The notes: generated by a model from the sequence alone, not told the origin. Positions 28,973 through 39,848 are shown, numbered from the stretch's first letter. The stretch: DNA of 64,000 nucleotides from Stagnihabitans tardus (GCF_009925085.1 NZ_JAABNR010000018.1:1-64000), one strand, 5' to 3'. Made by a program: numbers and translations.

Positions 28973-30586
28973 ATGACGTTTCTAAGGAGCTTGGCCGCCG
29001 CCGCCCTGATCGGCACGTCGGCCTTGACCGGGTTCTCGCCCGCCGTGGCGCAGGAAACGGTCTATGCCGCGGGCGACACGACCACGGGCACTTACATGGA
29101 CTACATGAAGACGGTCTATGCCCGGGCCGGCAATCCCGAGATCACCCAGATCCCGCTGACCTCCTTCGACAAGGACTTCCAGCTGAACGCACTCGCCGCC
29201 GAAAGCTGGAGCCAGTCCGAAGACGGCCTGACCTGGACCTTCAAGCTGCGCCCCGGGCTGGTTTGGTCGGATGGCACGCCGCTCAAGGCCAGCGACTATA
29301 TCTTCGCGCTGCAACATGCCGCCACCACGGGCTATGACTTTGCCTGGTACTGGGGCTATGCGGGCGGGATCAAGAACTGGGGTCCGGTGACCGAAGGCAA
29401 GGCCGATGTCGCCACCCTTGGGATTTCGGCGCCCGACGACCTGACGATCGTGGTGAACACCGAGACGCCCAAGCCCTATCTGCCCGGCGTGGTCTCGCTG
29501 TGGTATCCGGTGCCGAAACATGTCTTCGACAAGCTGGGCGACGATTGGTCGACCAATGTCGACACGCTGGTCGCCTCGGGCCCCTTCATGGTCAAGGAAT
29601 GGGAGAAGTCCAACAATTCCATGGTCCTGGTCAAGAACCCGACCTATACCGGCCCCTGGCAGCCCACGGTGGACGAGCTGGTCATCGACCCCTCGCTCGG
29701 CGCGCCCGAGGTGGGTCTTCCCGCCTTCATGGCTGGCGAGGCCGATTTCGCCTATCTGAACGCGGGCCAGATCCCCTTCGTCGAAAAGCAATTCCCCGGA
29801 CAGATCACCAAGAACGCGGTCTTTGCCGTGTCCTATATCTCCTTCGACCTGGAATCGGCGCCCTTTGACAATGTGAACGTGCGCAAGGCGCTCGCCGCCG
29901 CGATCAACCGCGACGAGCTGACCGCGACCGTGCTGAAAGACCTGGCCATCCCGGGCAAGTCGCTACTGCCGCCGGGCTATCCCGGATACAACGAGGCCAT
30001 CACCAGCCAGGCGGTCTTCGACCCCGCCAAGGCCAAGGCGCTTCTGGCCGAGGCCGGCTACCCCGATGGCAAGGGCTTCCCCGAGGTGGAAATCTGGTAT
30101 CGCGACCAGGGCGGCTATAACGGCGCCATCACCCTGCCGATGCTCCAGTACCTTCAGGCGCAGTTCAAGGACATCCTGGGGATCACGATGAACATCAAGA
30201 TCCTGCCGATGAAGGACTGGATGGACGGGCTGACGGGCCGCAAGAACAACCTCTTCCTGGCGCCCTATGAATACGACTACATCGACCCCTCGAACTTCTA
30301 CGGCATCTTCTACAACGGCGGCCGTCACAGCCACCACGTTCCGGCCTATGACGAGCTGGTGGCCAAGGCCGACTCGAGCCCGAATTGGGAGGACCGCGCG
30401 GCGCTGTATCAGCAGGCCGAGCAGGTGCTGATCGACAATGCCTCGATGATCCCGGTGGTCCATCCGATCACCAATGCCGTGGTCTCCAAGGACCTGGTGG
30501 GCGAGGGTGCGGGGCCGAACAAGCTGGGCTTCACCCCCTTGCGGCAGTTGGCGCTGTATTTCTACACCCATGTCGACAAGCAATGA
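28973..30586 (+). CDS. Peptide/oligopeptide ABC transporter substrate-binding protein (SBP family 5)
   Basis: 537-residue periplasmic protein with a signal peptide (1-26, ending AVAQ). Family 5 landmarks include LAAESWSQSEDGLTWTFKLR, VWSDGTPLKASD, and the C-terminal hinge region. It delivers a peptide or peptide-like ligand to the OppDFBC transporter encoded next. The ATG at 28973 is preceded by AGGGAGA and begins the signal peptide; the frame open from 28838 is not used. Two GC-rich hairpins follow the gene, which may favour higher expression of the binding protein than of the transporter. Confidence 0.92.
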   Translation: MTFLRSLAAAALIGTSALTGFSPAVAQETVYAAGDTTTGTYMDYMKTVYARAGNPEITQIPLTSFDKDFQLNALAAESWSQSEDGLTWTFKLRPGLVWSDGTPLKASDYIFALQHAATTGYDFAWYWGYAGGIKNWGPVTEGKADVATLGISAPDDLTIVVNTETPKPYLPGVVSLWYPVPKHVFDKLGDDWSTNVDTLVASGPFMVKEWEKSNNSMVLVKNPTYTGPWQPTVDELVIDPSLGAPEVGLPAFMAGEADFAYLNAGQIPFVEKQFPGQITKNAVFAVSYISFDLESAPFDNVNVRKALAAAINRDELTATVLKDLAIPGKSLLPPGYPGYNEAITSQAVFDPAKAKALLAEAGYPDGKGFPEVEIWYRDQGGYNGAITLPMLQYLQAQFKDILGITMNIKILPMKDWMDGLTGRKNNLFLAPYEYDYIDPSNFYGIFYNGGRHSHHVPAYDELVAKADSSPNWEDRAALYQQAEQVLIDNASMIPVVHPITNAVVSKDLVGEGAGPNKLGFTPLRQLALYFYTHVDKQ

Positions 30587-30592
30587 GCCTGT

Positions 30593-30668
30593 CCGGGCCG
30601 GGGGGTTCCCCCTGGCCCGGGACGTGACGATCCGGGCCAGGGGGTTCGCCCTCGGCCCTTTCCCGGAC
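30593..30668 (+). repeat. Tandem GC-rich hairpins in the gap between binding protein and ATPase genes
   Basis: At 30593-30620 CCGGGCCGGGGG pairs across a GTTC loop with CCCCCTGGCCCGG. A second, related copy beginning GGGCCAGGGGG follows at about 30633-30665 and could pair with the first or fold with the CGGCCC downstream. Such intercistronic structures often protect the upstream binding-protein mRNA and limit downstream expression. No T run follows, so it is not a simple terminator. Confidence 0.5.
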
Positions 30669-30674
30669 CCTTGC

Positions 30675-31621
30675 ATGACCCTTCTCGACATCTCCGACCT
30701 GCGCGTGACCTTCCCCGGCGCCTCCGGCCCGGTTCAGGCGGTGCGCGGCGTCCGCCTGTCTCTTGCCCCGGGTGAGAGCCTGGGGGTCGTGGGCGAAAGC
30801 GGCTCGGGCAAGTCGGTCTCCTGCATGGCGGCCTTGCGGCTTTTGCCCGCCACGGCCAAGGTCGAGGGGCGGCTGAGCCTTTGCGGCATCGACATGGCAC
30901 GGGCGTCGAAATCCGACCTTGCGCAGATCCGCGGCCGCGCGGCCGCGATGATCTTCCAGGACCCGATGAGCGCCTTCGACCCGGTCTTCCCCATCGGCGC
31001 CCAGATCGTCGAGACGATCCGCGCCCATCGCCCCGGTGCCCCGGCCCGTGCAGAGGCCCGGGCGCTTCTGGCCCGCGTCGAAATCCGCGACCCCGATGCG
31101 GCGATGCAGGCCTATCCGCATCAGCTTTCCGGCGGCATGTTGCAGCGCGCGATGATCGCCATGGCGCTGTCGTGCCAACCCCGCCTCTTGATCGCCGACG
31201 AGCCGACGACGGCCTTGGATGTCACGGTCCAGGCGCAGATCCTGCAACTGATCAAGGACATGCAGGCTGAAGCAGGCATGGGCCTCGTGATGATCACCCA
31301 TGACCTCGGCGTCATCGCCGAGACGGTGGACCGCGTGACGGTCCTGTATGGCGGCCATGTGATGGAAGAGGCGCCGACCGCCGATCTCTTCGACCACCCC
31401 GCCCATCCCTATACCCGCGCTTTGCTGGACTCGATCCCCGGCCAGAGCCCCGGGCGGCAACGGCTGTCGGAAATCCCCGGGTCCTCGCCCGACCCCGCCA
31501 AGCTGCCCCAGGGCTGCCCCTTTCACCCGCGCTGCGCCCGCGCCCATGACCGCTGCCGTGCCGAGGCCCCGCCGCTGACCGCCCTAAGCCCCACCCGCGC
31601 CACCGCCTGCTGGAGCCCGCT

Positions 31622-31625
<4 letters not shown>
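30675..31625 (+). CDS. Oligopeptide ABC transporter ATPase (OppD/DppD type)
   Basis: 316-residue ATPase: Walker A GESGSGKS near residue 41, Q-loop [12 protein letters not shown], signature [15 protein letters not shown], Walker [13 protein letters not shown] and switch THDL. The C-terminal OPP-type extension has the CPFHPRC...C cysteines that bind an iron-sulfur cluster in DppD relatives. Start ATG is preceded by only a weak ribosome site. It overlaps the next ATPase gene by 4 bases (ATGA). Confidence 0.9.
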
Positions 31626-32523
<898 letters not shown>

Positions 32524-32527
<4 letters not shown>

Positions 32528-33447
32528 TCCTCTACATCCTCCGCCGCCTCTTGTCGGTCGTCTTCACCTTCATCGTCGTCTCGATCATCATCTTCCTGAT
32601 GATGCACGCCGTCCCCGGCGGGCCCTTCGACGGCAACGACATGCCTGTCTCGCCAGAGGTCCGCGCCAAGCTGATGGCGCAGCTGGGCCTGGATAAACCC
32701 CTGCCCGAACAGTATTTCCGCTATATGTGGGGCGTCTTGCACCTCGACTTCGGCGTCCCCTTCCAATCGCCCGGAGAGACCGTGTTACAGCTCCTCGGTC
32801 GCGCCTGGGTGCCGAGCCTCACTTTGGGCGGCCTCGGCGTCCTGATCGGCGCGCCACTCGGCATCCTGCTGGGCATGGCGGCGGCCTTGCGCAGGAACAC
32901 CTGGATCGACTACCTGGCCTCGGCCTTTGCGACCCTGGGCCTGACGATCCCGGTCTTCGTGACCTCGATGCTTCTGATCCTGATCTTCGCGGTCTGGCTG
33001 GGCTGGCTGCCGGCCTCGGGCTGGGGCAAGCCCGAGAAGTGGATCCTGCCGATCATCGCCTATGCCACGATCCCGATGGCGACCTATGCCCGCTATACAA
33101 GGTCGGCCATGCTGGACGTCCTGACCCGCCCCTTCGTCACCGTCCTGCGCGCCAAGGGCCTGTCAGAGCGCCGCATCCTCTTCGTCCATGTGCTGAGGAA
33201 CGCCGCCCTGCCGCTGGTCACCGTGTTTCTGCCCATGTTCATCGGCACCGCCACCGGGTCGATCTTCGTGGAGGCGATGTTCCGCGTCCCCGGCCTTGGG
33301 GCCTATTTCGTCTCAAGCATCGAGACCCGCGATTACGCGCTGGAGATGTCGCTGATCCTGATGATCACCACGATGTTCTGCATCGCCTACCTGCTCTCGG
33401 ACCTGGCCTATGCGCTATTGGACCCGCGCATCCGGAGGCGCAGATGA
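32524..33447 (+). CDS. Oligopeptide ABC transporter permease (OppB/DppB type)
   Basis: 307-residue inner-membrane permease starting MILYILRRLLSVVFTF, the DppB-type opening, with six hydrophobic segments. The EAA coupling loop is present as RAKGLSERRILFVHVLRNA. It overlaps oppF and oppC by 4 bases each. Confidence 0.9.
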
Positions 33448-34310
33448 CACAGCAGCAGATGGCGCCCTCGCCCCGTGCCCTCGCCTTCCGCCGCCTGGCC
33501 GCGAACCGCGCGGCCCTGGTCTCGGGCGTGATCCTGGCGCTGATCCTCCTGGCCGCGCTTTTCGCGCCCTTGATCACGCCAAGCACCTATGACGCGCAAA
33601 CCTGGCTGACCGAGGCCCTGGCGCCGCCCTCTGCCGCCCATTGGATGGGGCTGGACGACCTTGGCCGCGATGTCTTCACCCGGATCGTCTATGGCGCGCG
33701 GGTCTCGCTGGGCATCGGGCTGGCCGCCGCGATCTGTTCGGTGCTGATCGGCCTGCCGCTCGGCGCCATCGCGGGCTATTACGGCGGCACCGTGGACTGG
33801 GCCGTCATGCGGCTGATCGAGCTCTTTTCCGTCGTCCCGCCGCTTTTGGCTGCGATGCTGCTAGGGGCCCTGACCCAGGGCGGCACGCCCACCATCGTCA
33901 TCATCGCCGCCCTCTTCGGCTGGGTCCAGGTCTGCCTCCTGGTCCGCGCCCAGGTGAAATCGGCGCGGGAAAAGGACTATGTCCGCGCCGCCGTGGCCCT
34001 TGGCGCCACGCCGTCCTATATCATCCGCCGCCACCTGGTGCCCAACGCCATCTCTCCGGTCATCGTGGGCTTTGTCCTCTCGATCCCCATGGCGATGATG
34101 CTGGAAGCGAGCCTCTCTTTCCTTGGCATCGGCGTCGCCCCCCCGGTGCCCTCCTGGGGGCAGATGATCAACGTCGGGATGAACTTCATGTATTTCTACT
34201 GGCACATGGCGGTCTTCCCCACGGCCGCCCTTGCCGTGACGGTCCTTGCCACCACCCTTTTCGGAGACGGTCTGCGCGATGCGCTGGACCCGACCACGAA
34301 ATCCCGCTGA
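33444..34310 (+). CDS. Oligopeptide ABC transporter permease (OppC/DppC type)
   Basis: 288-residue permease with an N-terminal OppC_N helix (RRLAANRAALVSG) and five further helices. Landmarks are HWMGLDDLGRDVFTRIVYGAR and the EAA loop RAAVALGATPSYIIRRHLVPN. The ATG at 33444 overlaps the oppB stop; a long open frame upstream is antisense-free but lies in oppB. Order SBP-ATPase-ATPase-permease-permease completes the importer. Confidence 0.9.
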   Translation: MTQQQMAPSPRALAFRRLAANRAALVSGVILALILLAALFAPLITPSTYDAQTWLTEALAPPSAAHWMGLDDLGRDVFTRIVYGARVSLGIGLAAAICSVLIGLPLGAIAGYYGGTVDWAVMRLIELFSVVPPLLAAMLLGALTQGGTPTIVIIAALFGWVQVCLLVRAQVKSAREKDYVRAAVALGATPSYIIRRHLVPNAISPVIVGFVLSIPMAMMLEASLSFLGIGVAPPVPSWGQMINVGMNFMYFYWHMAVFPTAALAVTVLATTLFGDGLRDALDPTTKSR

Positions 34311-34319
34311 AAGAGCCCG

Positions 34320-35498
34320 ATGACCAACCTCGCCCCCCTCTTCCTGCTCGACCCCGACGTGGTCTTCCTGAACCACGGCTCCTATGGCGCCTGCCCCAGG
34401 CCCGTCTTCCAGGCCTACCAGGACTGGCAACTTCGCCTTGAACGTCAGCCGGTGGAGTTCCTGGACAGCCGCCGGGCGCTCTCGCCCCGCACCCAGGCGG
34501 TGCGCGAGGCCATGGGCCGCGCCTTTGGCGCCGACCCCGATGACATCGTGGCCCAGGTCAATGCGACCCAGGCCCTGAACATCGTGGCCCAGTCGCTGGA
34601 CCTGGCCCCGGGCGACGAGATCCTGACCACCGACCACGAATATGCCGCGCTGGAAAAGACCTGGGCCTATGTCTGCCAGCGCACGGGCGCGCGCATCGTC
34701 CCCGTCACCGTGCCCCTGCCGCTGATGGAGGAGGCGCAGTTCACCGACACGCTCATCGCGGCCATGGGGCCGAAAACCCGGGTGCTCTTCCTGTCGCACA
34801 TCACCTCTGCCACGGCGATGCTCTTTCCGATCGCGCGCGCCGTGGCCGAGGCGCGGGCGCGGGGCATCCTGTCGGTCATAGACGGCGCCCATACGCCGGG
34901 GCATATCCCCCTGGACCTCGACGCGCTCGGCGCCGATTTCTACGCGGGCAATTGCCACAAATGGCTGATGGCGCCCAAGGGATCGGCCTTCCTGCATGTC
35001 CGCCGCGACTGCCAGGCCATGATCCGCCCCACCACGATCAGCCACGGCTGGGAGGCGGGGAAGCACGGCCAGGACCCCGGCCCCTTCGGCCACAGCGCTT
35101 TCATTGACTCCCTGGAGGTGCAGGGCACCCGCGATCCCGCCGCCTTCCTCGCCGTCACGGCAGCGATGGACTTCCGCGAGGCCCATGGCTGGGACGCCAT
35201 CGCCCAGCGCTGCCAGGCCATGGCCGCCGAGACCGGCGCGCGGTTGGCGAAGCTGACCGGCCTCCCCCCCCTCTGCGCCGAAGAGTTCCGCGCGCCGCAG
35301 ATGTTCCCCGTCCGCCTGCCGCCCTTCGACCCGGCCCAGCTGCAACCCCTCTTGATGGAGCGCTACCGGATCGAGATCCCCTGTTACCAATGGCAGGACC
35401 ACCACATCGCCCGCTTCTCGGTCCAGGGCTATACGCGCCAATCCGACCTCGACCTCCTGGTCACCGCCCTGACCGAGATCTTCGCCCTGAAAGGATAG
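34320..35498 (+). CDS. Class V aminotransferase, isopenicillin-N-epimerase-like
   Basis: 392-residue PLP enzyme of the aminotransferase V/CefD group. K214 in NCHKWLMAPKG forms the PLP Schiff base, and D188 in VIDGAHTPG contacts the pyridine nitrogen; the N-terminal FLNHGSYG is the usual phosphate-side loop of this group. Family members act as epimerases, lyases or desulfurases on amino acids or peptides; the substrate here is unknown. It follows the importer by 9 bases, suggesting that it processes the imported compound. Confidence 0.85.
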   Translation: MTNLAPLFLLDPDVVFLNHGSYGACPRPVFQAYQDWQLRLERQPVEFLDSRRALSPRTQAVREAMGRAFGADPDDIVAQVNATQALNIVAQSLDLAPGDEILTTDHEYAALEKTWAYVCQRTGARIVPVTVPLPLMEEAQFTDTLIAAMGPKTRVLFLSHITSATAMLFPIARAVAEARARGILSVIDGAHTPGHIPLDLDALGADFYAGNCHKWLMAPKGSAFLHVRRDCQAMIRPTTISHGWEAGKHGQDPGPFGHSAFIDSLEVQGTRDPAAFLAVTAAMDFREAHGWDAIAQRCQAMAAETGARLAKLTGLPPLCAEEFRAPQMFPVRLPPFDPAQLQPLLMERYRIEIPCYQWQDHHIARFSVQGYTRQSDLDLLVTALTEIFALKG

Positions 35499-35536
35499 GT
35501 TGCCCCGGGGCGTCCTGCCGGGCTAAAGGAGACCCC

Positions 35537-36256
35537 ATGCCTGCCAAAGCCCCCCTGCATTACCTGAACGCGCTCGAGGCCAAGTCTCGGGGAGATGCGG
35601 TCATGGATGCCCTGGCCGCGATGATCGAGGATGCGGGGCTGACGGTCGGCGACCGCCTGCCGCCCGAGGTGCTTCTGGCCGAAAAGCTGAATGTCGGCCG
35701 GTCCACGATCCGCGAGGTCCTGAACCGCTGGGAGGCCCTGGGCATCATCCGCCGCCGAAGGGGCGATGGAACCTACCTCATGGCGCGGGTCCATTCCTCG
35801 AAAGGCCCGGTGCCCTTGTCGCTGCGCCTCTCGGGCGAGGCTTTGCTGAAGCTCCTGGACGTGCGCCGCACGCTGGAGATCGAGGTCTGCCGCCGCGCGG
35901 CCCTGAACGCCAGCCCGGCCCAGCGGTTGCAGATCAAGGCCTTGTGCAAGACCCTGGTGGACCTGGTCGATGCGGGCGCGCCCTGGCACAAGGCGGATGC
36001 GGCCTTCCACGGCGCGATCTACGACGCCTCGGGCAATCCGATGTTCGGCCAGATCCTGCACCGCCTGGACGAGGCCCTGATCCGCGGCGACGAAAGCCCC
36101 TTTGGCCGCGACGACTTCGGCCTGGCCTCCTTTCCGCTGCATCACCCCCTGGCAGATGCCATCGTGGCGGCCGATCCCGATGCCGCCGAGGCTGCCGTGA
36201 CCGCCATGCTGCGAGTCGTGGCCGACGAGGTCCAGGCCATCATCGACGGCCGCTGA
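35537..36256 (+). CDS. GntR-family regulator, FadR/FCD subfamily
   Basis: 239-residue regulator: N-terminal winged helix (about 15-80) with LAEKLNVGRSTIREVLNRWE, and a C-terminal FCD helical domain with metal-site residues in D175-A-AFH and LHHPLADAI. The ATG at 35537 has an AAAGGAG site 6 bases upstream; the longer frame from 35390 lies in the aminotransferase gene. It probably regulates the peptide-transport operon; the ligand is unknown. Confidence 0.88.
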   Translation: MPAKAPLHYLNALEAKSRGDAVMDALAAMIEDAGLTVGDRLPPEVLLAEKLNVGRSTIREVLNRWEALGIIRRRRGDGTYLMARVHSSKGPVPLSLRLSGEALLKLLDVRRTLEIEVCRRAALNASPAQRLQIKALCKTLVDLVDAGAPWHKADAAFHGAIYDASGNPMFGQILHRLDEALIRGDESPFGRDDFGLASFPLHHPLADAIVAADPDAAEAAVTAMLRVVADEVQAIIDGR

Positions 36257-36314
36257 GCCCTTGACCTTGGCGGATGCTTGGCCTTTCCTGCCGTAAACCG
36301 CGATTGAGAGCCCC

Positions 36315-37970
36315 ATGCATTTCGGCATCGACCTTGGCACGACCAATTCCCTGATCGCCTGTTGGGACCAGGGCCAGGTCCGGTTGATCGGCCAGCCGCC
36401 GCTTCTGCCCTCGGTGGTCTCGCACCTTGACGGGTCACTTTTGGTGGGCCAGGCGGCCAAGGATCGCCTGGTCTCGCATCCGGATCAGACCGTCGCCGCC
36501 TTCAAGCGCGCCATGGGCACGACCAAGCGCTTTTCACTTGGGCCACACCGGCTGACGGCGCCCGAACTGTCAGCCCTGATCCTGCGCGACCTTGCCGACC
36601 TTGCCCAGGCCGAGACCGGGACGCGGCCGCGCGATGTCGTCATCTCGGTTCCGGCCTATTTCAACCAGGTCCAGCGCAAGGCGGTCCGCGAGGCCGCATT
36701 GGCCGCCGACCTGACGCCCTTGCGGCTGGTCAACGAGCCGACGGCGGCGGCCCTGGCCTTTGGCCTGGCCGAGATCGAGACCGAGGGCCATATCCTGGTC
36801 TTCGACCTGGGCGGCGGGACTTTCGACGTCTCGATCGTCGAGGTCTTCGAAAAGGTGATCGAGGTCCGGGCCTCGAGCGGGGATGCCTTCCTTGGCGGCG
36901 AGGACTTCACGGCGGCCCTGGCCGATCACCTGCAAGCGGCGCATGGCCTGTCGCGCGACACGGGCCAAAGGGCGGTGACCTGGGCGGCCGCGGAAAGTCT
37001 CAAGCACCAGTTGTCGCGCGCGCCCGAGGCCGAGATCGCGGGCCAGGGCTGGCGCGTAACCCGTGACGATTTCGCCGCGCTGGTCGCCCCGCTTCTGCAA
37101 CGGCTGCGCCTGCCGGTGGAACGCGCCTTGCACGACGCCAGGCTCTCGCCCCGGGATATCGGGCGGGTCGTGCTGGTGGGCGGGGCCACGCGGATGCCCG
37201 TGGTGCGCGCCCTGGTGGCGCGGCTCTTCGGGCGCCTGCCGGAGGCCGGGGTCGATCCGGACCAGGCCGTCGCCCTGGGGGCTGCGACCCAGGCCGCCCT
37301 GATCGCCCGCGACCAGGCGCTGGACGATGTGGTGATGACCGATGTCACCGCCTTTTCCCTGGGTTTCGACGTGGCGCGCAGTTTGAATGGCCGCCACTTT
37401 CCCGGCTATTTCCAGCCGGTGATCGAGCGCAACACCACGGTCCCCGTCTCACGCGAAGAGGTCTTCTCGGCGCTGCAACCCGGGCAGAAGCAGTTGGTCA
37501 TGAAGCTGTTTCAGGGCGAGGCGCCGATGGTCAAGGACAATATCGAACTGGGCGAGGTCCGGGTGGACCTGCCGACCCGAGGCCCGGATTGCGAGCTGGT
37601 GGCACTGCGGTTGAGCTATGACACCTCGGGCCTGATCGAGATCGATTCCCATGTTCTGTCGACCGGTGCGCGTGAGACGGTCGTGGTGACGGCCCTGACG
37701 GGCGGGCTTTCCGAGGCCGAGATCGCCGTGCGCCGCGCCAGCCTTGCCGCGCTGAAGGTCCATCCCATGGACGAGACGGTCAACCTTGCGCTGATCGCCC
37801 GACTCGAACGCTGTTACGCCATGGCCCGCGAGGCAGAGCGGGTCGGGCTGCAAGACCTGCTGGCCGCCTTCCATGACCTGTTGCAGCGGCAGAACCTTGG
37901 CGACATCGCCCGCAAGCGCGACGAGATCACCGCAGAGCTTGACCGCTTCGAGGCGCATTATGTCCGGTGA
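36315..37970 (+). CDS. HscC-like Hsp70 chaperone
   Basis: 551-residue Hsp70 of the short HscC type (E. coli HscC is of similar size), lacking the long C-terminal lid of DnaK. ATPase motifs are intact: GIDLGTTNS at 4-12, FDLGGGTFDVS and VLVGGATRMP. The substrate-binding domain includes TAFSLGFDV and IERNTTVPVS. The C-terminal helix bundle is short. It overlaps the J-like gene by 11 bases, so the chaperone and its probable co-chaperone are coupled. A canonical DnaK locus is not in this window. Confidence 0.9.
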   Translation: MHFGIDLGTTNSLIACWDQGQVRLIGQPPLLPSVVSHLDGSLLVGQAAKDRLVSHPDQTVAAFKRAMGTTKRFSLGPHRLTAPELSALILRDLADLAQAETGTRPRDVVISVPAYFNQVQRKAVREAALAADLTPLRLVNEPTAAALAFGLAEIETEGHILVFDLGGGTFDVSIVEVFEKVIEVRASSGDAFLGGEDFTAALADHLQAAHGLSRDTGQRAVTWAAAESLKHQLSRAPEAEIAGQGWRVTRDDFAALVAPLLQRLRLPVERALHDARLSPRDIGRVVLVGGATRMPVVRALVARLFGRLPEAGVDPDQAVALGAATQAALIARDQALDDVVMTDVTAFSLGFDVARSLNGRHFPGYFQPVIERNTTVPVSREEVFSALQPGQKQLVMKLFQGEAPMVKDNIELGEVRVDLPTRGPDCELVALRLSYDTSGLIEIDSHVLSTGARETVVVTALTGGLSEAEIAVRRASLAALKVHPMDETVNLALIARLERCYAMAREAERVGLQDLLAAFHDLLQRQNLGDIARKRDEITAELDRFEAHYVR

Positions 37971-39387
37971 CGGACCCTTCGCCGCACTGGGCCTGGAACC
38001 GGGCGCCAGCCGGGCCGATATCCGCCGCGCCTATGCGAGGCGGCTGAAGTCCATCGACCCCGACCGCGACCCCCAGGCCTTTCAGGACCTCCGCCTGGCC
38101 TATGAATGGGCGCTGAGGGTCGAGGCCCAGGGGGCCGAACCGGTCATGCCGGAGCCGAAGGCCGCAGCCCCGCAGGCCACAGCGGACGAGACGCAGACCG
38201 CGATCCGCGCCCTTCGCCAGCGGATCAACGGCACGGGCAACCATGCGCTGCGGCTTATGGAGGTCCTGGCCCGGCCGGAACTCGTCGATCCCTCGGTCGC
38301 CGCCGCCGTCGAGGTGGATATCTACCTTTTCCTGATCGGCCATATCTCGGTCGATGGCCAGGGCCTGCCCGGCTTTGACGCCGAAGCCGGCAGCGACCTG
38401 GAACCCGCCGCCCTGCGCCACCTGATCACGCTCTTGGACCAACGCTTCGGCTGGCTCTCCGACATGGTGCGGATGCAGTCCTGGCCGGACTATGACCGTT
38501 TCCTGATGGCCGCGGGCTTCCTGAACGCCCCGGCCCCGCCCCCCATGGCGAAAGAGCGGCGCTTCACGGTCAGTCCCATGATTGTGCTCTTCCTCGCCTT
38601 CATCCTGTTGAAGGTGATCGTGGCCTACCAGCCGCCCGCGCGCAGCCTGTCTCCCGAGGCCGTCCTGCGGCTGGAGACCGAGCGCATCCGGACCAGTGCC
38701 GCACGGGACAGCGACTTCCTTTACGGGACCGAGCCCCTGCCCGCCGCCGATACCCAGGCCGAATTCTTCCTTGCGACCCGCGCCCTTTCGGTCGAACCCC
38801 TGACCCAGACCGTCCTGGCGCGGCTGCGGCGGGTGGCCCAGGACCTGGATGGGCCGGGGACCGATGCCCACACGCTGGCTGCGCTGAGCGACCGCGATGC
38901 CCATGTCGCGGGGATGATGCTGGCCGCGCGCTACCGGATGTCGCACTGGATGCATTACCGCGACAAGAGGGCGGGCAGTTTCGACCATGGGCCGGGTGGG
39001 CTCTCCTGGACCAGGGGCAGGGTCGACGACCTGACGGGGGAAGCCTACGCGCTGGCCGCTGCGCCGCCTGGGCCCGGGGAGAGCCTGGTGGTCCTGCCGC
39101 GCGGCTTCGTCGAGATGGTCCTGGCCCGGGCAGGCCAGCGCAAGGCCCTGATCGAGGGCGCGCTGGCCTTGCCGCCCGGGGGCTTGCAGGCGGGACAAAG
39201 GCTTTACCTGATCGCAGAGCCGGTCATGGCCGGCGACAGCTGGAACCCCGCCAACGAAGCGCTTCTGGCGGGGGACACCCTGAGGGGCGACCGCTGGCCC
39301 CTTCGCCTGGCGACGCTTGGCGCCAGCCCCTGCGCGCGGTGGGAGTGGTCGGGCACAAGCTTCACCGCCCTTGCGGGCTGCGACTAG
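37960..39387 (+). CDS. Membrane J-domain-like protein with DPD in place of HPD
   Basis: 475-residue protein. The N-terminal J-like domain (about 1-50) has helix I-II features (FAALGLEPGASRADIRRAYARRLK) but the catalytic HPD reads D33-P34-D35, with a following RDPQAFQDLRLAYEWAL helix typical of the 'xPDxDPxxFQxLRxAYE' J-like proteins. A single transmembrane segment lies at about 203-227 (MIVLFLAFILLKVIVA). The C-terminal 245 residues are unknown and probably exported or exposed. Loss of the His should prevent standard Hsp70 ATPase stimulation, yet the gene overlaps hscC. It ends 4 bases into the convergent MarR gene. Confidence 0.75.
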   Translation: MSGDGPFAALGLEPGASRADIRRAYARRLKSIDPDRDPQAFQDLRLAYEWALRVEAQGAEPVMPEPKAAAPQATADETQTAIRALRQRINGTGNHALRLMEVLARPELVDPSVAAAVEVDIYLFLIGHISVDGQGLPGFDAEAGSDLEPAALRHLITLLDQRFGWLSDMVRMQSWPDYDRFLMAAGFLNAPAPPPMAKERRFTVSPMIVLFLAFILLKVIVAYQPPARSLSPEAVLRLETERIRTSAARDSDFLYGTEPLPAADTQAEFFLATRALSVEPLTQTVLARLRRVAQDLDGPGTDAHTLAALSDRDAHVAGMMLAARYRMSHWMHYRDKRAGSFDHGPGGLSWTRGRVDDLTGEAYALAAAPPGPGESLVVLPRGFVEMVLARAGQRKALIEGALALPPGGLQAGQRLYLIAEPVMAGDSWNPANEALLAGDTLRGDRWPLRLATLGASPCARWEWSGTSFTALAGCD

Positions 39388-39848
39388 GCCCCGGCCTGGC
39401 CCCGGAACTTGGTCAGCAGCCGCTTCAGCTCGTGCTGCTCTTCGGGGGTCAGGCAGGAGAAAAGCGCGCGTTCATGGGTCTTGACCGCGGTTTGCGCGGC
39501 CTGGGCCAGGGTCTGGCCCTCGGCCGTGGCCATCAGCGCATGGCGGCGGCGATCCTGGGCCACGGGGGCCCGGATGATCAACCCGCGCCCCGAAAGCTCG
39601 TCCAGGATGGTGACCAGGTTCGACCTTTCGATCTGAAGCGCATCGGCAAGCTGGGTCTGGGTTAGGCCGGGCTGGGCCACGACGATCGACAGGGCCGAGA
39701 AGGACACCGCCCGCAGGCCGAACCCGCCCAGCACCCGCGACAAATCGGCCTGCACGATGGAAAGCGCGCGTTTCATCGCATAGCCGATGAACTCGGCCAG
39801 GGGCGTATCGACCTGGCCCGCGTCGGATGGCGTTTCGACCTCTGCCAT
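39384..39848 (-). CDS. MarR-family regulator of the phenylpropanoid cluster (CouR/FerR-like)
   Basis: 154-residue MarR regulator with a winged helix (about 45-110): LTQTQLADALQIERSNLVTILDEL and the wing RAPVAQDRRRHALM. CouR/FerR-type MarR repressors of hydroxycinnamate catabolism respond to the CoA thioester; the location beside a feruloyl-CoA synthetase supports that role. An upstream AT-rich stretch (39915-39933) contains a possible operator half. The start ATG at 39848 could also be placed a few codons downstream. Confidence 0.85.
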   Translation of the reverse strand: MAEVETPSDAGQVDTPLAEFIGYAMKRALSIVQADLSRVLGGFGLRAVSFSALSIVVAQPGLTQTQLADALQIERSNLVTILDELSGRGLIIRAPVAQDRRRHALMATAEGQTLAQAAQTAVKTHERALFSCLTPEEQHELKRLLTKFRGQAGA

